This document shows, in pieces, positions 8,414 through 15,866 of a stretch of 28,380 bases of DNA. Numbering within the stretch: the first letter of the stretch is position 1; every line of letters begins with the position of its first letter. The stretch lies in assembly GCA_947625425.1 (NCBI GenBank), contig CANQOH010000015.1, positions 1 to 28,380 of the forward strand. The letters run 5' to 3'. The position numbers and the translations under genes are program-made. The DNA comes from an uncultured Bacilli bacterium. GTDB lineage: Bacteria; Bacillota_I; Bacilli_A; RF39; UBA660. Under the pieces are notes generated by a model. It worked only from the letters and a program-made list of their open reading frames with translations, ran no database searches and had not been told where the DNA came from.

Positions 8414-8436
8414 AAAAATTGAAAGGTGGTAACCAT

Positions 8437-8892
8437 ATGAATCCTTTAAAAGATGAATATATTATTTTAGAGATAATTCCTACGGCAATCCGTAAAGAAA
8501 GAGGAGATATTATCCAATTATCGGCTATTAAACTAAAAGGTCTCAATCTTCAAGATCGTTTTGACTATCGTTTACGTGAAGACTTAATAGCTATTCCTGA
8601 TTTTAAAAAAATGATTGATTATGATAAAGATGCCTTTACTTATAAAGATAGTACAAAAGAAATATTAGATTCTTTTAAAGAATGGGTCGGGGATTTACCT
8701 CTATTAATCATTGATAATTTATATACGGAAAACTATTTAGTTGATTTATCTAATCAAAAAGAATCAGTTTTCAAATATTTAGATACTAAGTACCATGATC
8801 GTATTATCGAAGAACTAATCGAAAAATATGAATTAGAGCCTTCAAATTACATTGTTGATATACTTTATGAATCTTTAATAAAACATTTGTAA
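8437..8892 (+). CDS. Degenerate DnaQ/exonuclease-fold-like protein
   Basis: 151 residues. The opening EYIILEIIPTAIRKERGDII followed by QLSAIKL, then FKEWVGDLPLLIIDNLYTEN, echo the order of exonuclease-family (RNase T/DnaQ) motifs: the D-x-E strand, IIEIGAVK-type strand and HN-x-x-FD region. The usual catalytic acidic residues are not at their expected places, so it is probably inactive or only fold-related. The ATG at 8437 is chosen because AAAGGTGG at 8422-8429 is 7 bases upstream; the in-frame TTG at 8419 lacks such a site. The resemblance is faint. Confidence 0.6.
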   Translation: MNPLKDEYIILEIIPTAIRKERGDIIQLSAIKLKGLNLQDRFDYRLREDLIAIPDFKKMIDYDKDAFTYKDSTKEILDSFKEWVGDLPLLIIDNLYTENYLVDLSNQKESVFKYLDTKYHDRIIEELIEKYELEPSNYIVDILYESLIKHL

Positions 8893-8898
8893 AAAATG

Positions 8899-8907
8899 TG
8901 ATATAAT
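8899..8907 (+). promoter_or_regulatory. Extended -10 promoter element for the 8932 gene
   Basis: A perfect TGATATAAT ends 24 bases before the ATG at 8932 and starts 6 bases after the previous stop codon. Confidence 0.5.
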
Positions 8908-8931
8908 AATATCTATAATAGGGTGATAGAA

Positions 8932-9393
8932 ATGAATTTAGAAAAGCATAAAGGTCTTAGTTTATTTGTTTATATTTTAAGTAATATCTTTTATATATTT
9001 GGTATTGCTATTTTATATAAGTTACTTTTTAGACTACATTATTATTATTTATTTGTAACTATACCAACATTATTTTTATTAACGACTTTAACTATTGTAA
9101 ACTTTATCAAAATAATTTTTGTTATTAGTTCAATGATTTTTAGTCGTAATGATAATAGTGAAGTAAATAATACTTTAAAGAAAGGCTATGCTTATATAAA
9201 TCGTACTTGTAAATATGTTTTAATTGGTATATTTGCTGCTTTATTAACTTCTATTATGATTTTAGATATTATATTATGCGTTCGTAAAGGAATGTATATT
9301 TTAGTATCTATATCAATTGTTATATGGATTTTGTTATATTACATTTTATTTCAAGTTATTGTTAAAATGATTAAGAAAGAAATAAGATTATAG
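8932..9393 (+). CDS. Four-helix membrane protein, unknown function
   Basis: 153 residues with four hydrophobic segments, at about 10-34, 39-68, 93-116 and 120-143, and short basic loops. No family is recognised. The ATG at 8932 has GGGTGAT 5-6 bases upstream; the GTG inside that site (8923) is an unlikely start. The gene is followed directly by a terminator. Confidence 0.7.
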   Translation: MNLEKHKGLSLFVYILSNIFYIFGIAILYKLLFRLHYYYLFVTIPTLFLLTTLTIVNFIKIIFVISSMIFSRNDNSEVNNTLKKGYAYINRTCKYVLIGIFAALLTSIMILDIILCVRKGMYILVSISIVIWILLYYILFQVIVKMIKKEIRL

Positions 9394-9418
9394 AAATCAA
9401 TCATTAGATTGATTTTTT
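9394..9418 (+). terminator. Rho-independent terminator or attenuator before DUF523 gene
   Basis: The stem AAATCAATC/GATTGATTT (9394-9402 with 9407-9415) has a 4-base loop and a T run to 9418. It lies between the stop at 9393 and the next start at 9433, with no room for a promoter after it. Confidence 0.75.
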
Positions 9419-9432
9419 GTAATGGAGAAATT

Positions 9433-9855
9433 ATGAAAGAAAAAATATTAGTAAGCGCCTGTTTATTAGGTGTTAATTGTAAATATAATGGTGGGAATAA
9501 TTATCATGAAGTAATTCTAACTAAGTTTTCTGATAAAGAAATTATCCCTTTTTGTCCTGAAATAGCTGGTGGACTCCCAACTCCTCGTCCAGCATCCGAA
9601 ATTAATAATCATCAAGTAATTAATAATCTTGGTGAAGACGTTACTTCTAACTTCCAAAGAGGGGCAGAGGAGACTTTAAAACTATGTCAATTACTAGGTA
9701 TTAAAAAAGCTCTTTTAAAAGCTAAAAGTCCTTCATGTGGTTATGGCCAAATTTATGATGGAACCTTTAGTTCTAAATTAATAGCTGGTAATGGCATAAC
9801 AGCTAATTTACTAAAAGAAAATGGTATTGAAATAATTACCGAAAAAGATTTATAG
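9433..9855 (+). CDS. DUF523 family protein
   Basis: 140 residues spanning the DUF523 (YbbK-like) family end to end: ILVSACLLGVNCKYNGGNNY at the N-terminus, PFCPEIAGGLPTPRPASEI in the middle, and LLKAKSPSCGYGQIYDGTFS plus a GxGITANLL helix near the end. The conserved cysteines are C11, C17, C45 and C102. The family is common in bacteria and has no assigned reaction that I can name; the cysteines suggest metal or thiol chemistry. GGAG at 9424-9427 supports the ATG at 9433 over the in-frame ATG at 9409, which lies inside the terminator. Confidence 0.9.
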   Translation: MKEKILVSACLLGVNCKYNGGNNYHEVILTKFSDKEIIPFCPEIAGGLPTPRPASEINNHQVINNLGEDVTSNFQRGAEETLKLCQLLGIKKALLKAKSPSCGYGQIYDGTFSSKLIAGNGITANLLKENGIEIITEKDL

Positions 9856-9872
9856 AAAGGTCGGTTTGTGAT

Positions 9873-10589
9873 ATGGAACTTAATCAAAATAATAATTTAG
9901 TTAAAACTTTTGTCAAAAGCCCTGATTTTGTTCTACCAGATCCTGAAGAAAATAAATTTCCTACTTTTACAACTATTCCTTACCAACCTTTATCTATACC
10001 AGAAGCTGAAGATTCTTGCTGTCTTCTATATCAAGATATAGTTCATGAAATAAATAATAAAGTTAAAGAAATTAATTTTTCTCATGCTTTCTATGAATCA
10101 ACTGGGATGATAACTATTACTGATTCTAATTTTATTAGAGGTCTTTTATATGTTGAAGCTCAAGCTAATCAAAATATTCAAGATATTATGGCTTATAATA
10201 ATGATTTATTAACTATACGTCTTTTATATTTAAAAAAGTATAATCGTCCATTATTAAATGAATTAGAAATAGCTTCTAGTATCAATGATATAGAGTATTA
10301 TTCTAATATTGATTATTTTCTAGTCTTTAGTAGTCAGTTAATTAATGTCTCTGCTCATGAAATACTAGATTTATTAGCTACACCAGATCCATTAACCGAT
10401 TCTAAAATAAGTGATTTATTATCTTTAATCAAAGCTGTTCAAAGAATAATAAATCGTCGTATCTCATACGAAGTAACTTATCATCATATTGATTTAAGTA
10501 CAATCGATGAATTCTTAAATCAAAATGCAGATTTACTTAAAGAAATCGAACAAAAAATAGGTCAAAATTCTAATTCATTAAAAGGTTAA
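9873..10589 (+). CDS. Unrecognised soluble protein
   Basis: 238 residues, no membrane segment or signal peptide, mostly helical after a proline-rich start (residues 14-45), ending in a probable coiled coil (EFLNQNADLLKEIEQKIGQN). GAAAGG at 9855-9860 is 12 bases from the ATG, slightly far. It lies 17 bases after the DUF523 gene and is likely cotranscribed with it. Confidence 0.65.
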   Translation: MELNQNNNLVKTFVKSPDFVLPDPEENKFPTFTTIPYQPLSIPEAEDSCCLLYQDIVHEINNKVKEINFSHAFYESTGMITITDSNFIRGLLYVEAQANQNIQDIMAYNNDLLTIRLLYLKKYNRPLLNELEIASSINDIEYYSNIDYFLVFSSQLINVSAHEILDLLATPDPLTDSKISDLLSLIKAVQRIINRRISYEVTYHHIDLSTIDEFLNQNADLLKEIEQKIGQNSNSLKG

Positions 10590-10618
10590 ATATTTTTATT
10601 TAATCTTTTTAATTACTA

Positions 10619-10627
10619 TGATATAAT
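10619..10627 (+). promoter_or_regulatory. Extended -10 promoter element for the 10645 gene
   Basis: A perfect TGATATAAT ends 17 bases before the ATG at 10645. The expected transcript start (about 10634) touches the AGGTGA ribosome binding site at 10635-10640. Confidence 0.5.
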
Positions 10628-10644
10628 AAATAATAGGTGAGAAT

Positions 10645-12213
10645 ATGAAAAAGGGGAATTCACTAGTAGCTAATATATCTAAGCTAAATACTTTTGTTAA
10701 TATGACTAAATCTAATGAATATTTAGGCACATATCTAGAAAAAATCTTAAATAATCGTAGTAAAAATCTTAAATTTATTTCAGATTTTGATTATATAGCT
10801 TTAGATTTATTATATACTTCTTTACAAATAATGAATAATAAGTATTTATCTAAGGATGACTATACTAAGTTAGATAAAAAAGAATTAAAGTACTATATGG
10901 ATAAAGTAAAAGGCATTAGTTATTTTAAAATGCAAGTTCCATCTATTAAAACTGAAGAAAGTTTAATTGAGTACTTAATCAGTGCTTTAGCTAATGGTGA
11001 ATATGTCTGCAACTATAATAATACTATTAAGTTTGATAATGGTTTAGTAGTGGATTCTAGTTGGTTAATTGAATTTGCTAACTTCTTAATTACATCTATC
11101 AACAATAATGCCAATCTATCTCTAGATCATAATTCATATTCTTTCTATACTGTATCTATTCCTGAAGATAAAAATGAATCTTTAAATAACTTTATTAAAG
11201 ATATTGTTGTATATGAATATACAGTAAGTCGTAAAGATAATAAGTTATTATCATATCAAGATGTTAAATATTTAATTGATATGTTATCAGATATAAAAGG
11301 TTATGATTTTAAGAAATTACAAGATTTAAATAGTAAATTATCTAAAGATCATTTCTGTTTATCTATTAATAAGAAGAGTGCTATTTTTACTAAAGAAGAA
11401 AAAAGTACTATTTCTAAATTATATAATGAGCATGAATCCCTTAGTATTTTAGTTGAATATCTTGAAGATTTATATAAATGTTATAATAGTAGAGCTAATC
11501 AAAATAAACGTCGTTTAATTTGTACATATGAATTATTAAGAAGTTTAGTTCATGCATATAAAGAGAATTATTCTTTAGATAAATGCCGTAAAGCCTATGA
11601 TTTTAATCATACAACTCGTGCTGAAATCCAAAATGCTTTTGCTATTTCTAATTTCTATATTAATTATATTTATGATGAAGAAAATCTTCATAACTTCTTT
11701 AACTATTCATTATTAGATTTAAATGAATTAAAACCTAGTATTATTGATTATGAAACACCTGAATATAAGAGTATTATCAGTGATTTATCTAAGTTAAATA
11801 AGAAGGTTGTTGGTGTAAATCGTCGTATTAATAAACGTTTAAATAATACGCGTTTAATTCCTAAAAATAATCTTAAACTATTAGAAGAGAATAGTGTAGG
11901 TATAACTCGTGATTGTGCTGAACTAGAACATTTAGTTAAAGAAATTAAATATCGTCGTGAAGCTTTAAATGAAGCTAAAGATGAAAATAGACATGAATCT
12001 AATATCAATAAGACTAAATTAAATTATATTAAAGATGCTATTATTAAAGGTCATTTTAATTATGATCCAGAAGATAATATTATGATCTTTGATTCATATG
12101 GTTTAAAAGATTATCATCATAGTTTCCATCTAGAAATTACTTTAAATGATTTTATTGCTATTCTTTTATCAGATCATAATCGAAATACTCGTATTAATTT
12201 CTATCAAATGTAA
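10645..12213 (+). CDS. Unrecognised 522-residue soluble protein
   Basis: No signal peptide or membrane segment. It is lysine/asparagine-rich and mainly helical. The C-terminal third contains a basic, coiled-coil-like region (LNKKVVGVNRRINKRLNNTR, about residues 384-403, and EIKYRREALNEAKDENRHES). No catalytic motif or family is recognised. AGGTGA 4 bases before the ATG supports the start. The stop codon leads straight into a terminator shared with the convergent gene. Confidence 0.65.
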   Translation: MKKGNSLVANISKLNTFVNMTKSNEYLGTYLEKILNNRSKNLKFISDFDYIALDLLYTSLQIMNNKYLSKDDYTKLDKKELKYYMDKVKGISYFKMQVPSIKTEESLIEYLISALANGEYVCNYNNTIKFDNGLVVDSSWLIEFANFLITSINNNANLSLDHNSYSFYTVSIPEDKNESLNNFIKDIVVYEYTVSRKDNKLLSYQDVKYLIDMLSDIKGYDFKKLQDLNSKLSKDHFCLSINKKSAIFTKEEKSTISKLYNEHESLSILVEYLEDLYKCYNSRANQNKRRLICTYELLRSLVHAYKENYSLDKCRKAYDFNHTTRAEIQNAFAISNFYINYIYDEENLHNFFNYSLLDLNELKPSIIDYETPEYKSIISDLSKLNKKVVGVNRRINKRLNNTRLIPKNNLKLLEENSVGITRDCAELEHLVKEIKYRREALNEAKDENRHESNINKTKLNYIKDAIIKGHFNYDPEDNIMIFDSYGLKDYHHSFHLEITLNDFIAILLSDHNRNTRINFYQM

Positions 12214-12245
12214 AAAGTAAGTTATTAATTAACTTACTTTTTTTA
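12213..12245. terminator. Shared bidirectional terminator
   Basis: The 12-bp perfect stem AAAAGTAAGTTA/TAACTTACTTTT (12213-12224 with 12230-12241) has a 5-base loop. A run and T run make it work on both strands. The last codons of the minus-strand gene (Lys-Val-Ser-stop) lie inside the right arm and loop. Confidence 0.85.
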
Positions 12246-13137
12246 ATTTCTTAATTACTATAAAACTTATTATAACTAAAATAACTAATGTAATAATGTA
12301 TATATTATAATTTTTCTTTTTTTTAACTTCTTTAGGTTCTTTAACTTCATCTATCTGTTCTTTAATATCTATTATATCTTCTAAATAAAAATTAACTTTA
12401 TTATCATAACCATTAAATCCTAAGACCATTTTATTATTATAAAAAGCAATATCTTCTATCTCTCCAATATTATCTTCAGTATATAATGTCTCTATTAATT
12501 TACCTTTCATATTATAGACATATATGATATTAACGCCATCTCCTCCAAGTCTTTTCCAAGACCAAGTTACATAATAAAGATAATTATTATAATATGTCCA
12601 ATCTTGTCTAGCTATATCATAATTAGGATTTAAATTACTAATAAAAGGTGTTTTATTAATTAAAATAAAATCTTTATCTAATTTATAACCGGTAATAAAT
12701 GTTCTAACTAAATATATATCCAAATCATCTACATAAGTAATACTTCTAATTGGTAAGCTAACCTTTATTTCTTTTACTTTTTCTAATGTTTCACTATCAT
12801 AAACATATATCGTATCATCACCAGAACCATTTAAAATATATATTTGTTTAGTTTTATTATTATAAGTAACACCATTAGCATGACCAAGTTTATCAGTTTT
12901 AACACTTTTTATTTCTTTCATTGTCTTTAAAGAATATTCTTTAATAATTCCCGCATCATTATCATAATTAACTAAAATAACTACTAAATTGTCATCTACT
13001 ATTGTAAAACTTTGTAAATTATAATTCTTAATCTGGTCAAAACTAATTATTTTATTATTTAAACTAATAGTTTGATCAGCAAAAACTATACTTAATAATG
13101 AAAAAAATAAAATAAATATCCAATTTACATATTTCAT
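12229..13137 (-). CDS. Secreted propeller-like protein with C-terminal membrane anchor
   Basis: 302 residues. A signal peptide (YVNWIFILFFSLLSIVFA, cleavage likely before DQ) is followed by about 245 residues with repeated beta-propeller-like strands (GVTYNNKTKQIYILNG, TIYVYDSETLEKVKEIKV, INIIYVYNMKGKLIE). A Lys/Glu-rich stalk and a C-terminal transmembrane helix (IYIITLVILVIISFIVI) with a basic tail follow. The body should face outside. The ATG at 13137 has GGGTGA 5 bases upstream; the GTG inside that site (13146) is unlikely. The propeller call is by pattern only. Confidence 0.75.
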   Translation of the reverse strand: MKYVNWIFILFFSLLSIVFADQTISLNNKIISFDQIKNYNLQSFTIVDDNLVVILVNYDNDAGIIKEYSLKTMKEIKSVKTDKLGHANGVTYNNKTKQIYILNGSGDDTIYVYDSETLEKVKEIKVSLPIRSITYVDDLDIYLVRTFITGYKLDKDFILINKTPFISNLNPNYDIARQDWTYYNNYLYYVTWSWKRLGGDGVNIIYVYNMKGKLIETLYTEDNIGEIEDIAFYNNKMVLGFNGYDNKVNFYLEDIIDIKEQIDEVKEPKEVKKKKNYNIYIITLVILVIISFIVIKKLKKVS

Positions 13138-13203
13138 AAGTTTCACCCTATAGCTTAATTATAATATATAAGTTAAATAAGTACCATAATTTATCTTTGT
13201 TTA

Positions 13204-13212
13204 TGTTATAAT
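13204..13212 (+). promoter_or_regulatory. Extended -10 promoter element for the 13237 gene
   Basis: TGTTATAAT ends 24 bases before the ATG at 13237, in the divergent spacer. A minus-strand TATAAT at 13158-13163 may serve the gene at 13137. Confidence 0.5.
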
Positions 13213-13236
13213 AATTATATAGTAAGGGGCTAAGCT

Positions 13237-14208
13237 ATGAATAATAATTTTAATAATTATCAAGATTACGATGAAGGTCTTCTTCGTGTTGAAAAAAAAT
13301 CAACTAATAAAGTAGGTATTTTTATTGTTGTTATTCTTTTTCTTGCTTTAGTAGCAGCAAGTGGTTATTACTTTTATCGTAATGGTATAAGTTTAGATTT
13401 TAGTTTGCCTTGGCAAACAGATAAAAGTAAATCTGAAAATAATAAAAATGCTCAAGGACAAAGTGGTAGTAAGACTAAAAATCAATATGATGATCCTAAA
13501 TTTGATGATACAAAATTTAGTGGTAGTTACGATTACGATATTACTTTTACTAATTTTCGTAAGGTTAAATTAGGTTATGATATGGATATAACCATTACAA
13601 ATAGTACTGTACCATATTCTTTTACTTTAGAAAAAATCTTAGTAGATGGTTATGATACTTCAGCTAGTTTCACTCAAAAGTTAGAGCCTCATCAGAGTGT
13701 TACGGAAACAGTCCGTATTAACCAAACCGAATTAGATGCTTTAGATATAACTGCCTTTAGTGAATTGACTTTCTATATCAAAACTGTTGATGCCAATGGT
13801 AAAGAAAAAATTGAAAATGAAACCATTCTTTCTAAAGCTTTAAAAAAAGCTAATAATGCTCGTGTTGGTTTAATTGAAATTGATCGTAAAAATCAAACTA
13901 TTGTTAACTATTATAAAACTCAAGAAGATAAAGATAATACTTATATTTATTTTGATTTTAAAAACTATAGTGCCGGTCGAATTCAACTTATTTCGGTAAA
14001 AAAATTAAAAATAAATGGTCAAATATATGAATATAAAAATTTAAATGAAACAGTATATCATGGGGCTGAAAAAGTTATTTCTTTAACAATACCTAAGAAA
14101 GATTTTAAAAAAGTTGAAAACTTTTCAATATCTTTTACTATGTTAAATGAAATAAATGATAAAAAAACTGCTGCTTATATAACTAATGAATATAGCCGTA
14201 CTGTTTAA
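13237..14208 (+). CDS. Single-pass membrane protein with outer beta-rich domains
   Basis: 323 residues. A cytoplasmic Asn/Asp-rich head spans about 1-25. A transmembrane helix follows at about 26-46 (VGIFIVVILFLALVAASGYY). A Gln/Ser/Asn/Lys-rich linker leads to two outer modules (about 90-185 and 195-320) with Ig-like strand patterns (YDMDITITNSTVPYSFTLEK; YIYFDFKNYSAGRIQLISVK). No known family. AAGGGG at about 13224-13229 supports the ATG. Confidence 0.7.
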   Translation: MNNNFNNYQDYDEGLLRVEKKSTNKVGIFIVVILFLALVAASGYYFYRNGISLDFSLPWQTDKSKSENNKNAQGQSGSKTKNQYDDPKFDDTKFSGSYDYDITFTNFRKVKLGYDMDITITNSTVPYSFTLEKILVDGYDTSASFTQKLEPHQSVTETVRINQTELDALDITAFSELTFYIKTVDANGKEKIENETILSKALKKANNARVGLIEIDRKNQTIVNYYKTQEDKDNTYIYFDFKNYSAGRIQLISVKKLKINGQIYEYKNLNETVYHGAEKVISLTIPKKDFKKVENFSISFTMLNEINDKKTAAYITNEYSRTV

Positions 14209-14268
14209 ACTTGTTTGTAAATTAATTCTACCTATGTTATCATAATACATTAAGTAAGAAGGTGTGAT

Positions 14269-14676
14269 ATGGAACGTATTTGGTCTAGTCTTTATGATAA
14301 AGCTAAAAAAAGTTTAGTTTCCAAAGAAATATCTGATTTTATAACAACTGGTAATACTTCATGTGCTATCTTAGGACATAATAATAAAGTATATAGTGGA
14401 AGTAGTATTACTTCATATTCTAAAATAAATTGTAGTGCTGAAAAAAGTGCTGTTATTAATATGTTTAATGATCATGAATATATTATTGATAAAATAGTTG
14501 TTTTAAATGAATTAGAAGAGATAATTATGCCTTCAGATTCTTCATTAGAATATTTATTAGAATTAAATCCAGATTATGGTAATATAGATGTCTTAGTTAA
14601 TTTAGAAAAAGATAAAGTTATTAAATTAAAAGATATAATTCCTAAATGGTGGGGAACATATCGTAATCATAAATAA
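14269..14676 (+). CDS. Cytidine deaminase-like protein lacking the zinc cysteines
   Basis: 135 residues aligning along its length with tetrameric cytidine deaminases: TSCAILGHNNKVYSGSSITS fits the (V/T)GAAxxxxxGKVYxGxNIxx stretch, NCSAEKSAVI the C-A-E motif, MPSDSSLEYL the P-C-x-x-C motif, and VLVNLEKDKVIKLKDIIP the C-terminal strand. With the catalytic Glu (E58) as anchor, all three zinc-binding Cys appear as Ser (S56, S89, S92). The protein is therefore probably unable to bind catalytic zinc and may be a binding or regulatory relative. One nearby Cys (C55) could shift the alignment by one residue. AAGGTGTGAT before the ATG supports the start. Confidence 0.7.
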   Translation: MERIWSSLYDKAKKSLVSKEISDFITTGNTSCAILGHNNKVYSGSSITSYSKINCSAEKSAVINMFNDHEYIIDKIVVLNELEEIIMPSDSSLEYLLELNPDYGNIDVLVNLEKDKVIKLKDIIPKWWGTYRNHK

Positions 14677-14699
14677 TATAGATAGAAAAGGGGTTTAAT

Positions 14700-15557
14700 A
14701 TGGAAATAGATTTACATACTCATAGTATTTATTCTGATGGTATTAATACTCCAGAAGAATTATTGCAAATGGCTTATGATAAACATCTTAAGTATTTAGC
14801 TTTAACAGATCATGACTTTATCGAAGGCTCTAAAGCATTAGTTAAACTTCCTCATCCTAATATGACTATATATAGTGGTGTCGAAATGAGCGCTAAAGTA
14901 CCTAAAGGTCAAATGCATATCTTAGGTTATAATATTGATTTAGATAATCAAGAATTAAATAATACTTTATTAGAATTAAGAAATATTTCGCATGATACTA
15001 TACATCGTTATCTAGATATTTTATCTAAAGAATTTAAGATTAATTTTAGTAAAGAAGATCTTGATAAATTATTTTCTTCTAAAGGTAATATTGGTCGTCC
15101 TGAAATAGGTAAATTATTAATTAAAGATGGTTATGTTAAAGATATGGATGAAGCCTTTGCTAAGTATTTAAATTATGTATATGAATGTATTAGAGATACT
15201 AAGAAAACTTTAAGTAAAGAAGAAATAATTACTTTAATAAATAATGCTGGTGGTATAGCTGTTTTAGCTCATCCTTGGTCTTTAAAATTAAATAATCAAG
15301 AATTACATGATGAAGTTTCTTATTTAGTAAGTATTGGTTTAAAAGGAATTGAAACAGTTCATTCTGATGATAGTACTGAACAAAGAGCTTATTATAAAGA
15401 GTTAGCCAAGGAATTTAATTTAATTGAAACAGGTGGTACTGATTATCATGGCTATACTGTTAAACCAGAGATTGAATTAGGTAGTGGTATCAATAATAAT
15501 GTTGATATTAACGAAGATGATATTACTATAACTAAATATATAAAGAGTCGTTATTAA
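14700..15557 (+). CDS. PHP-domain phosphoesterase (RNase AM/YciV-like)
   Basis: 285 residues covering the PHP family. Metal-binding residues are all present: H6-T-H8, D13, D37-H38 (ALTDHDF), E62, H73, H191 (LAHPW), H221, and D248-x-H250 (GGTDYHG). It resembles the YciV/TrpH group, which cleaves 3',5'-nucleotide bisphosphates or trims RNA 5' ends. The exact substrate is inferred, not shown. It follows the deaminase-like gene after 23 bases with an AAAAGGGG site, suggesting a two-gene unit. Confidence 0.9.
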   Translation: MEIDLHTHSIYSDGINTPEELLQMAYDKHLKYLALTDHDFIEGSKALVKLPHPNMTIYSGVEMSAKVPKGQMHILGYNIDLDNQELNNTLLELRNISHDTIHRYLDILSKEFKINFSKEDLDKLFSSKGNIGRPEIGKLLIKDGYVKDMDEAFAKYLNYVYECIRDTKKTLSKEEIITLINNAGGIAVLAHPWSLKLNNQELHDEVSYLVSIGLKGIETVHSDDSTEQRAYYKELAKEFNLIETGGTDYHGYTVKPEIELGSGINNNVDINEDDITITKYIKSRY

Positions 15558-15617
15558 TAGTAAGAAGTGATATATCAAAGATTCTTGACCTAGTAAAGTC
15601 AAAAAATGCTTAGCGTC

Positions 15618-15653
15618 AAACATTTACATTTAAAATGTAAATGTTTTCTTTTT
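15618..15653 (+). terminator. Rho-independent terminator after PHP gene
   Basis: The 13-bp perfect stem AAACATTTACATT/AATGTAAATGTTT (15618-15630 with 15634-15646) is followed by a T-rich run. A smaller hairpin TTGAC/GTCAA (15585-15602) precedes it. Confidence 0.85.
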
Positions 15654-15679
15654 GTTTACAAAAAGCAAACGTAAAGTAT

Positions 15680-15826
15680 TATAATAATTATAGAGTATAG
15701 GAACACTAACTCTATATTAGATGATTAAAAATCTAAGAAAAAAGAAAAAAAGGGAAAAAGTGATACTGCACCAGTTTGAGTGCCACACTTTAAGAAAAAA
15801 GAGCCTCTATTTTAAACTCTTTTTTT
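15680..15826 (+). ncRNA. Candidate small structured RNA upstream of priA
   Basis: TATAAT at 15680-15685 precedes a 135-base stretch with four hairpins in a row. These are TATAGAGT/ACTCTATA (15689-15696 with 15709-15716), TTAGAT/ATCTAA (15717-15722 with 15731-15736), AAAGTG/CACTTT (15757-15762 with 15786-15791) enclosing GCAC/GTGC, and a terminator at 15795-15825. It is bounded by a terminator upstream and a separate priA promoter downstream, so an independent transcript of about 135 nt fits. No known RNA family is recognised. Alternatives are an attenuating leader of priA or a remnant of a mobile repeat. Confidence 0.4.
15795..15826 (+). terminator. Terminator of the candidate small RNA
   Basis: The 9-bp stem AAAAAAGAG/CTCTTTTTT (15795-15803 with 15817-15825) has a T run as its right arm. 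It lies 12 bases before the priA promoter element. Confidence 0.65.
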
Positions 15827-15837
15827 CTTTGATTTTA

Positions 15838-15846
15838 TGATATAAT
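15838..15846 (+). promoter_or_regulatory. Extended -10 promoter element for priA
   Basis: A perfect TGATATAAT ends 20 bases before the priA ATG. GAGGGTGAT follows as ribosome binding site. Confidence 0.5.
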
Positions 15847-15866
15847 CTAAATATGAGGGTGATTCA

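Noticed and set aside
11748..12008. Minus-strand reading frame inside the 10645 gene
   Set aside because: Shadow of the plus-strand gene, with no start signals of its own.
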